Shown here in pieces: positions 5,527 through 10,796 of a DNA stretch of 10,796 nucleotides. The DNA lies in assembly GCA_016463555.1 (NCBI GenBank), contig JAEMRB010000020.1, positions 1 through 10,796 of the forward strand, written 5' to 3'. Both the position numbers and the translations under genes were made by a program. The notes under the pieces were generated by a model. That model was given only the letters and a program-made list of their open reading frames with translations, was not told where the DNA came from and searched no databases. Positions within the stretch are counted from its first letter, which is position 1. Each line of letters opens with the position of its first letter. The stretch comes from Chloroflexota bacterium (GTDB taxonomy: Bacteria > Chloroflexota > Limnocylindria > Limnocylindrales > Limnocylindraceae).

Positions 5527-7195
5527 GTCGTTGTAGCGCCGGGTTCGGCGCAATGTCCATTTCGCGCAACGCTGAAACGGCTCGCGCCGCCGCGCGACGC
5601 GCAGCAGCAATAGATCCACTCTCTTCTAACAGCAGTGCCAGGTGTTCCAGCATTGCGCCGTCTGTTGGGTCAATGCGAACGGCGCGAAGGGCGAGATCAA
5701 TCGCGCGATCAATGTCGCCAACAGAATATGCCGCAACCATCTCGCGCTCAATGATTGCGAAAAGGCTTATATCAAGCGCGCTGCGATGCTGCTCTGCCCA
5801 CGGCTCAAACGGAACCTCAACGCCGAACGGCCCAAGGTACGAGTCGAGGAGATCGTCAATCTGATCGACCCGTGCTCGACGTCGCACCGCATCAAGCGTG
5901 CTTCGTAGTTGAGCTGAATCGAAGGTGACAAGATCAAGGTTGACCGTCACCATCTCGGCCTCATGGCGAATGTACGGCGTTGGCGTCCCCTCTTGGAGCG
6001 CAAGATCATAGTCAGGGTCGAGCGCGCGTCGTAAGTGATAGATCGCCTGGTTGAGTGAGTTCAATCCGGCCTGCGCCTCTGCTTCGGGCCAGAGCGCATC
6101 GATCGCCTCATCACGCGTTGCGGCGTGTCGGGGTCGCGTGGCGAGATAGTGCAGCAGCGCAACCGAGCGTGGGCGAATGGAGGTCCCTTCAATCGTTCGC
6201 CCCGCAGCCTCAATGCTGAGCGGTCCCAAGTCGTGAACGACAGCAATGGGGCTCAGCACACGCGGCGCGATCGAGGCTGCAGGCGTGACCTCAGAGCCGT
6301 TCGGCACTGTGCCGAGCACCTGTGGAAGATCGAGCGTCTCGGCAATGAATCGAGGGATCATCCAGCACGATTCGCCGAGCTCATCTTGGTCAGCAGGGGC
6401 GATGAGGAGCCCCTCCTCCCACAGCGTGCGGAGCAGCTCGGGGCTCGCCTCCTCTCCTGCTGGGCGGGCGAGTCGGGCAAGGAGTGGGCCACTACCGCCG
6501 ACGACATCGCGCCGGATGAACTCATCGAGCTCGGTGCGGTCGCCGCCCTCACGCATCTGATCAAGCCACGTGGCAAGGATGCCGCCGTTTCCCGCCGCCG
6601 CACGTCGCGCCTCTTCGAGCGCCGTCGGCGCACCGCTCCAACCTTTAGCCTCGGCAATCTGTCGCGTCTGCCGCGGCGTCACACGCAGCGCCGCCGCACT
6701 GATATGCATCACCTGCCGCTTTGCGCGCGCGGCAATAAGGCGCAGTTGCGCAACGCGGCGCCCGATCAGCGCGACACGGGATCGGTCAGGCGCGCGCTCC
6801 GCTAGTGAACGCAGAAATTCCAGGCCCTCCAGCGATTCCGCCAATGCGTCGGCGTCGTCAATGACGAGGATCAGTTCACTGTGCGGTGCGGCGAGATCGG
6901 CAATGAGCGCTGCCGCACACACTGTCGCCGACTGCTGCTGGCGAACCGCTCGCGCGAGGCGCGGCAAGCGCACACCATCATCCTCATCGGCGGCGAGATG
7001 TAGGGCGTCACCGAGACCGCGGCTTGCCCGCAACCACCGCATCGGTCGGTCGGCGCGAATGCCCCACGCGGCGACGGCGCTGCTCTTGCCGTACCCGGCA
7101 CTGCCGCAGATTAGGGCGAGCCCTCCGTCGGTGAGCTCGTCGAGTGCGGAGTCGATGCGGGGCCGAGCTGGATGAACACGAGGGGTCTTCATCAT
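5483..7195 (-). CDS. STAND-ATPase transcriptional regulator with C-terminal winged helix and BTAD
   Basis: This 570-residue, SARP/AfsR-like signalling regulator has its domains in an unusual order. An N-terminal P-loop ATPase of STAND/MalT type has Walker A GSAGYGKSS (31-39) and Walker B LILVIDDADA (108-117). A central, poorly conserved region spans about 180-310. An OmpR-like winged helix lies at about 320-395 (SVALLHYLATRP, ALWPEAEAQ, LNQAIYHLRRAL). A bacterial transcriptional activation (BTAD) helical-repeat domain runs from about 420 to the end, with TPR-like YSVGDIDRAIDLALRAVRIDP. The start at ATG 7195 is preferred because GGAGG lies eight bases upstream; GTG 7210 would place the start just upstream of that Shine-Dalgarno. 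It diverges from the nucleoside hydrolase, which may be its target. The 3' end overlaps VKOR by 44 bases on the opposite strand. The ligand is unknown. Confidence 0.85.
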   Translation of the reverse strand: MMKTPRVHPARPRIDSALDELTDGGLALICGSAGYGKSSAVAAWGIRADRPMRWLRASRGLGDALHLAADEDDGVRLPRLARAVRQQQSATVCAAALIADLAAPHSELILVIDDADALAESLEGLEFLRSLAERAPDRSRVALIGRRVAQLRLIAARAKRQVMHISAAALRVTPRQTRQIAEAKGWSGAPTALEEARRAAAGNGGILATWLDQMREGGDRTELDEFIRRDVVGGSGPLLARLARPAGEEASPELLRTLWEEGLLIAPADQDELGESCWMIPRFIAETLDLPQVLGTVPNGSEVTPAASIAPRVLSPIAVVHDLGPLSIEAAGRTIEGTSIRPRSVALLHYLATRPRHAATRDEAIDALWPEAEAQAGLNSLNQAIYHLRRALDPDYDLALQEGTPTPYIRHEAEMVTVNLDLVTFDSAQLRSTLDAVRRRARVDQIDDLLDSYLGPFGVEVPFEPWAEQHRSALDISLFAIIEREMVAAYSVGDIDRAIDLALRAVRIDPTDGAMLEHLALLLEESGSIAAARRAAARAVSALREMDIAPNPALQRLSAQPQRVRPALQQ

Positions 7196-7203
7196 GGTGT
7201 AGT

Positions 7204-7208
7204 CCTCC
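7204..7208 (-). promoter_or_regulatory. Shine-Dalgarno GGAGG of the STAND regulator
   Basis: On the minus strand GTGGAGGA lies eight bases before ATG 7195 (ATGATGAAG). It decides the start in favour of 7195 rather than the GTG at 7210, whose codon is directly adjacent to this site. Confidence 0.6.
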
Positions 7209-7213
7209 ACGTT

Positions 7214-7232
7214 GCACCGCCGAGGGCGGTGC
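7214..7232 (-). repeat. Perfect 8-bp inverted repeat with 3-base centre in regulator leader
   Basis: GCACCGCC-GAG-GGCGGTGC on the plus strand is a perfect 8-3-8 dyad. It ends 18 bases before the regulator ATG, with the Shine-Dalgarno between. It could be an mRNA hairpin affecting translation, or an operator in this divergent 141-base intergenic region (7196-7336). The same intergenic region also holds a small CTGAATCAG palindrome (7255-7263) and the nucleoside hydrolase -10 element. No confident regulator promoter could be assigned. Confidence 0.5.
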
Positions 7233-7324
7233 CCGCGGGTCGGCTGGGCGGATACTGAATCAGCGTCGCGTACCGCCGACGTATCAGTCGCGCATCACGC
7301 GCCGCAGCGGTGTGCGCCCGCCCC

Positions 7325-7330
7325 TACAAT
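7325..7330 (+). promoter_or_regulatory. -10 hexamer TACAAT of nucleoside hydrolase gene (leaderless type)
   Basis: TACAAT, five of six matches to consensus, is followed by six C residues and then ATG 7337, so the predicted start point is the start codon. The hexamer lies inside the longer in-frame reading frame that opens at 7310, which argues that 7310 is not the true start. Confidence 0.6.
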
Positions 7331-7336
7331 CCCCCC

Positions 7337-8299
7337 ATGAGCACCAAGCACCGCCTGATCATTGACTGCGACACGGGGACCGATGACGCCGTCGCGCTGA
7401 TGCTCGCCGCCCTGCACCCCGAGATTGACCTGATCGGCGTGACGACGGTCTTCGGCAACGCGCCACTCTACGCGACCACAACCAACTCACTCTCGGTGCT
7501 GGAGCTGATCGGCAAGGGACATATCCCCGTGCACGCCGGATTCCCGCGACCACTGGTGCGCAAGGCGATGCCGTCGGAGCGATTCTTCAAAACCGATAGC
7601 GTGCAGGACCCACACGGCACCTATCTCGACATTCCGCGCAGCGCGAGCAAGCCAGCCTCTGAGCGCGCTGTGGAGTACTTGATCGAGACGTACCGCAACG
7701 CGACGCAGCCAATCACGCTGATGCCAATTGGGCCACTCACCAACATTGCCGCAGCCGTTGCGCTAGAGCCGCGCTTCGCCGAGTGGGTGCCGAAGCTGAT
7801 CATCATGGGCGGCGGGCACGAGGTGCCGAACATTTCCGCTTCGGCGGAGTTCAACATCTGGGCAGACGCCGAGGCGGCCGCGAGCGTCTTTGAGGCGGGC
7901 TTCAAGGATGTGTTGATGGTGCCGCTCGATGCAACGCACAAGGCGCTCGTCACCGCGAAAGAGTGCGCGGCATTCGGTGCCCTCGGCACGCCTGCAGGCA
8001 TGGCGACCGAGACGGTGATCAAGCGACGCATCGGCAGTTACGAGAGCAGCCAGAAGATGGATGTTCCAGAGTCGGCGCCGGTGCACGACGCGCTCTGCGT
8101 TGCGGCACTGGTGGAGCCAGACATCATCACCACGAAGCGTTGCCACGTTGCGGTGGAGACCACGGGCACGCTAACCCTTGGGCGTACTGTCGTGGATACG
8201 CACCATCGCGGCGGCAAGGAGCCGAACGCCGACGTCGCCTTCGACGCCAACGCCCCGCGCTTCATTGCGCTGATGATGGAGATCTTCGGCCAGCGATGA
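7337..8299 (+). CDS. Inosine-uridine-type nucleoside hydrolase
   Basis: This 320-residue member of the IunH/nucleoside N-ribohydrolase family cleaves the N-glycosidic bond of ribonucleosides to base plus ribose. The calcium and ribose-binding Asp cluster is DCDTGTDD (10-17). Other family blocks are GPLTNIAAA (132-140), MGGG (157-160), AEFNIWADAEAA (170-181) and PVHDAL with His250-Asp251, the usual active-site His and late Asp ligand. Length is typical and no signal peptide is seen. The upstream in-frame ATG at 7310 adds nine residues unlike the family and overlaps the promoter, so 7337 is chosen. The TGA overlaps the ATG of the Rieske oxygenase. Base preference (purine, pyrimidine or modified nucleoside) cannot be read from the sequence. 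Confidence 0.92.
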   Translation: MSTKHRLIIDCDTGTDDAVALMLAALHPEIDLIGVTTVFGNAPLYATTTNSLSVLELIGKGHIPVHAGFPRPLVRKAMPSERFFKTDSVQDPHGTYLDIPRSASKPASERAVEYLIETYRNATQPITLMPIGPLTNIAAAVALEPRFAEWVPKLIIMGGGHEVPNISASAEFNIWADAEAAASVFEAGFKDVLMVPLDATHKALVTAKECAAFGALGTPAGMATETVIKRRIGSYESSQKMDVPESAPVHDALCVAALVEPDIITTKRCHVAVETTGTLTLGRTVVDTHHRGGKEPNADVAFDANAPRFIALMMEIFGQR

Positions 8300-9435
8300 G
8301 CGGCCTCGGCGAGGCGGCGCTTCCGGGCGAGGCGGGCCCCAACGACCTTGATGCCGCCGGCGAGGTGGCCCTCGACCAGGCGCTCCGCTCGGCATGGATG
8401 CCCGTCTGCCAGAGCGGCGAGCTGACCGACCGACCACTCCCGATCCGCCTCTCAGGCGAGACGCTGGTCGTCGCCCGACTGGGCGACACGGTTGCCGCCT
8501 TCCCCGACCTCTGCGTCCATCGCGGCACCGCCCTCTCGCTCGGCTGGGTTGACCCGGGCACAAGCCCAGCCCCCGACGGGAGCCCAGCCACGGGGGAGGC
8601 CTGCCTGGTCTGTCCGTATCACGGGTGGAGCTACGGTCAGAGCGGTGAGGTGAAGCGCATCCCTGCCGTTCACGGCCGCGCAATCCCACGCCGCGCACGC
8701 ATTGAGCGCTACGCCGCCACCGAGCATCTCGGTCTTGTCTGGGTGCTACTCGAGCCAGGCCCTGGCGGCTGGGAGCATCCGGCGCCGCTCTATCCGCTCC
8801 CTGAGGCGCCATGGTGGGGCGATCCCTCACTGCGCACCATTCCGATCACCACCTACGACTGGAAGTGCTCGCCCGCGCGGCGCATCGAGAACTTCATCGA
8901 CTTCAGTCACTTCCCCTGGGTGCACGAGGGGATCCTCGGCGACCGCGCTAAGCCGCTCAGCCCCGACCATGTGGTGGAGAGCAGCGAGACAACGATCAGC
9001 TTCCAGATCGCACTTGAAGAGCCGCAGACCAGCGTGAAGGGCGATGGCGCGCCGGGCGCGAAGGTGCAACGTGATCCAACGACGTACACGGTGCACCTGC
9101 CCTACTCCGTCACCCTTGATCAACAGCTCCCCGAGGGGAACCGCTTCGTTCTCTTTATGGCCGCGTCGCCGCTCTCAGCAAAAGAGACGAGAACATTCAC
9201 CTGGAACGCACGAAGCTATCGCCTTGATCCATCAGACGACACGGAACTTGCAGACTTCCAGCGACTGATTCTTGATCAAGATCAGCCGATCACCGAGTCG
9301 CAACGCCCAGAAGCGTTGCCGGTTGATCTCTCTGCAGAGCTGCACATTGCTGGGCCCGATCAGGCCTCAATTGAGTTCCGCCGCCATCTCGGCAAGGTGG
9401 CCGCGCGCATCCGTGCGGCAGAAGGAACTAAATAG
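8296..9435 (+). CDS. Rieske non-heme iron oxygenase, VanA/demethylase-like oxygenase subunit
   Basis: This 379-residue protein contains an N-terminal Rieske [2Fe-2S] domain and a C-terminal mononuclear iron domain. Rieske ligands are Cys73 and His75 (CVHRG) and Cys106 and His109 (CPYHGW). The two halves are 30 residues apart, longer than the 15-17 usual in ring-hydroxylating oxygenases, because of a Pro/Gly/Ala-rich insert (about 86-100). Iron ligands are His205 and His210 in NFIDFSHFPWVH, with bridging Asp202. LILDQDQPITESQRPE (325-340) resembles the acidic motif of vanillate or N-demethylase-type Rieske enzymes. It needs a reductase partner not encoded here. ATG 8296 overlaps the hydrolase TGA (ATGA), so the two are coupled. 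Upstream in-frame sequence lies inside the hydrolase gene and is not counted. Substrate unknown. Its 3' end overlaps the MFS gene by eight bases. Confidence 0.88.
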   Translation: MSGLGEAALPGEAGPNDLDAAGEVALDQALRSAWMPVCQSGELTDRPLPIRLSGETLVVARLGDTVAAFPDLCVHRGTALSLGWVDPGTSPAPDGSPATGEACLVCPYHGWSYGQSGEVKRIPAVHGRAIPRRARIERYAATEHLGLVWVLLEPGPGGWEHPAPLYPLPEAPWWGDPSLRTIPITTYDWKCSPARRIENFIDFSHFPWVHEGILGDRAKPLSPDHVVESSETTISFQIALEEPQTSVKGDGAPGAKVQRDPTTYTVHLPYSVTLDQQLPEGNRFVLFMAASPLSAKETRTFTWNARSYRLDPSDDTELADFQRLILDQDQPITESQRPEALPVDLSAELHIAGPDQASIEFRRHLGKVAARIRAAEGTK

Positions 9436-10672
9436 TCGTTGGCGCTCCATCTACGCGCAAGATTCGCCAGGCGAACGGTACTGATCCGATCAGAATGGCT
9501 CCACCAAGTACGAAGACCGGGAACGCGCCGATCTCGCCATAGACCACTCCGCCAACAATCGAAGAGACAGAGATGGCAAGGCCGAACGACACCGCCTGGA
9601 AGAGCGCCTGCCCAGTTGCCTGCAGCTGCAGTGGGACAATCGCACGTACCGTCAACACGCTCCCGAGGAGCGTGCAGGCATATCCAACACCAACGAGGCC
9701 GCGCATGATGCTAAGCGCGAACGGCGAAAAATCGAAGGCGTAGCCGAAACAGCAGAGCCCAAGGGCAACCAGACCGATGGAATAGACGGCGCGCATGCCA
9801 AAGCGAAGTGCAACGGCGCCGCCAATCAGAAAGAATGGGATTTCGACGGCTGCAGAGATCGCTGCGCTGAGTGTCACCATCGCAGCGTTCCCCCCAACCT
9901 CTTGAATGCGCAGCGCACCGTAAGAGTAGAAGATGCCAGCACCAAGGTTGACCAAGAGACTCAAGAGGAGAAACGAGAGAAGTTTTGGTGACTGTGCGAA
10001 CGCTAAGCTCACCGTACCGAATCGATCTCGCCAATCACCAGCGACTGCAATCTCTGCGTTACCGCCCGCAAGCTCACTGCGCTCTGCCTCAAGTTCGTCT
10101 TCGCTCACAACGCGATGGCGTCGGTGTGTAACGCGAAGACCAAGGGTCCCCACAAGAACGATCAGTGCCCCTGCTGCATAGAGTGGCCCAACAAGAAATG
10201 CGCCGCCAGCAACCACAAGAACGCCGCTAACCAGGCCGGTTGCGGCGTAGCTAGCGCTCGTGACAGCGCGCAACGTTCCCCAGTTCCCCTTCACCTCAGC
10301 GAGCCGCTCCATGCCGATGGCGTCGAGGAGCGGCACAATCCCCGCGCCCGCGAAGGCGGCGAGCATTGAACCAGGAATGCCGGCAACTGGGCCAGCCGCA
10401 AATGCAAACACCCCGATGGCGGTGGCGAAGATCGCGATGCGGAATGCTGCGACGCGGCCGAGGGTCGCGTCGCCAAGGTGTCCCCAGATGGGCGCCGCAG
10501 CAAGCGCAAGGATCGAGTTAATCGCGCCCACGAGCCCGATCGCCTCGAAAGAGACGCCGCGATCGCGGAAGACAATTGAGGTGAAGGGGAGATAGAAGGC
10601 CTGCATGATGCCAACCATGAGGTAGAGATACGAGGCGCGGCGCATTCCAGGTCGGAGCAACATGAGGTTCAT
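9428..10672 (-). CDS. Major facilitator superfamily transporter (LacY/NupG-like MFS_1_like type)
   Basis: This 414-residue membrane protein has about twelve hydrophobic segments in two halves, separated by a charged cytoplasmic loop (about 185-225, including VSEDELEAERSEL). The N-terminus, with YLYLMVGIMQAFYLPF, then GVSFEAIGLVGA and PIWGHLGD, resembles the MFS group holding sugar, nucleoside (NupG/XapB) and phenylpropionate (HcaT) proton symporters. GHLGDATLGR (64-73) is MFS motif A between helices 2 and 3. Substrate cannot be assigned; a nucleoside or aromatic compound would fit the convergent hydrolase and oxygenase, but this is inference. ATG 10672 is preceded by a TAATGT hexamer with six bases between. 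It also lies only four bases after the stop of an upstream partial gene, so co-transcription is equally possible. Confidence 0.88.
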   Translation of the reverse strand: MNLMLLRPGMRRASYLYLMVGIMQAFYLPFTSIVFRDRGVSFEAIGLVGAINSILALAAAPIWGHLGDATLGRVAAFRIAIFATAIGVFAFAAGPVAGIPGSMLAAFAGAGIVPLLDAIGMERLAEVKGNWGTLRAVTSASYAATGLVSGVLVVAGGAFLVGPLYAAGALIVLVGTLGLRVTHRRHRVVSEDELEAERSELAGGNAEIAVAGDWRDRFGTVSLAFAQSPKLLSFLLLSLLVNLGAGIFYSYGALRIQEVGGNAAMVTLSAAISAAVEIPFFLIGGAVALRFGMRAVYSIGLVALGLCCFGYAFDFSPFALSIMRGLVGVGYACTLLGSVLTVRAIVPLQLQATGQALFQAVSFGLAISVSSIVGGVVYGEIGAFPVFVLGGAILIGSVPFAWRILRVDGAPTTI

Positions 10673-10676
10673 GTCG

Positions 10677-10796
10677 CTACATTACTGGCTCGCTGTCGCC
10701 TCCGCCCTGTGCGCCATCGTTGCGCTCGCGAACCAAGTTAACGAAGCGCGTCTGCTCTTTCATGAAGTAGAGCTGCCCTGTACCGGTTGGGCCGTT
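10677..10796 (-). CDS. C-terminal fragment of an unrecognised protein (runs off right edge)
   Basis: An open frame enters from the right edge and ends with TAG at 10677-10679, giving 39 residues. It begins NGPTGTGQLYFMKEQTRF and continues VNLVRERNDGAQGGGDSEPVM. It reads like a real C-terminus: a short amphipathic stretch, then a charged flexible tail. About 28 of 39 non-stop third codon positions are G or C, more than in the competing plus-strand frame. The stop is four bases before the MFS ATG on the same strand, as in an operon. I do not recognise the family. The alternative is a plus-strand ORF from 10671 with a signal-like N-terminus, which I consider less likely. Confidence 0.5.
   Translation of the reverse strand, partial: NGPTGTGQLYFMKEQTRFVNLVRERNDGAQGGGDSEPVM
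10679..10684 (-). promoter_or_regulatory. Possible internal -10 hexamer TAATGT of MFS gene
   Basis: On the minus strand TAATGT is followed by six bases (AGCGAC) and the MFS ATG, the same geometry as at four other genes. However, it overlaps the last sense codon and stop of the upstream partial gene, so it may be chance. No -35 element is evident. Confidence 0.35.

Noticed and set aside
6125..6805. 226-residue plus-strand open frame opposite the STAND regulator
   Set aside because: It is antisense to the regulator, Arg-rich and low in complexity, with no start signals. Shadow ORF.
7196..7210. GTG 7210 as the STAND regulator start
   Set aside because: The GTG abuts the GGAGG Shine-Dalgarno that serves ATG 7195, so the five extra residues are unlikely to be translated.
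7255..7263. CTGAATCAG palindrome as regulator operator
   Set aside because: It is only a 4-1-4 dyad with no second copy in the window, too weak to call as a site.
7310..7336. Upstream ATG extending the nucleoside hydrolase by nine residues
   Set aside because: The extension MCARPYNPP is unlike the family and covers the TACAAT -10 element. ATG 7337 fits both family and promoter spacing.
7963..8295. N-terminal extension of the Rieske reading frame by 111 residues
   Set aside because: That stretch is the nucleoside hydrolase gene read in another frame. Its translation is low in complexity and lacks any Rieske homology before MSGLGEAAL.
9271..9280. CTTGATCAAG ten-base palindrome inside the Rieske gene
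   Set aside because: It lies within coding sequence, is unrepeated and is explained by codons of LDQDQ. No regulatory context.
1..10796. tRNA, rRNA, CRISPR, insertion sequence or phage attachment features
   Set aside because: No cloverleaf-like sequence, regularly spaced repeats, transposase motifs or long terminal repeats were seen. Coding genes fill almost the whole window.

Overview
The window looks like a compact, moderately GC-rich bacterial chromosome: hand-counted 60-base blocks run from about 50 to 77 % GC. The lineage is probably Actinomycetota or a Chloroflexota group such as the Limnocylindria. This rests on an MshB/Mca-type PIG-L deacetylase, a STAND/BTAD regulator, a DsbA-VKOR pair, very short gene spacing and leaderless-type promoters. 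No 16S or marker gene is present, so the assignment is tentative. I found no tRNA, rRNA, CRISPR array, insertion sequence or other mobile element.

Layout, left to right. (1) The N-terminal part of a short-chain dehydrogenase on the minus strand runs off the left edge. It diverges from (2) a plus-strand PIG-L/LmbE deacetylase. (3) A minus-strand zinc block follows, transcribed in the order Fur/Zur-type repressor, ZnuA-like lipoprotein, ZnuC-like ATPase, ZnuB-like permease. These genes overlap by 4 bases or lie a few bases apart. A perfect 8-1-8 palindrome sits on the repressor's own promoter. (4) Diverging from it is a plus-strand pair for oxidative protein folding: a membrane-anchored DsbA-like oxidoreductase, then a four-base gap, then a VKOR. 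(5) A minus-strand STAND-ATPase regulator with a C-terminal winged helix and BTAD overlaps the VKOR 3' end tail to tail. (6) Diverging from the regulator is a nucleoside hydrolase overlapping a Rieske non-heme iron oxygenase by ATGA. (7) A minus-strand MFS transporter converges on the oxygenase. The C-terminus of an unrecognised protein lies directly upstream of the transporter.

Two themes tie the window together. First, five genes (PIG-L, zur, dsbA, nucleoside hydrolase, MFS) have a TANNNT hexamer followed by exactly six bases and then ATG. That places the expected transcription start at the start codon, i.e. leaderless mRNAs. The case for the MFS gene is weaker because an upstream gene probably reads into it. 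The two genes with a clear Shine-Dalgarno (the dehydrogenase and the STAND regulator) instead carry a perfect three-base-loop hairpin 16-18 bases before the start. Second, the nucleoside hydrolase, Rieske oxygenase, MFS transporter and divergent STAND regulator are the best candidate for an undescribed system, possibly uptake and breakdown of a modified nucleoside. The substrate is inference only.
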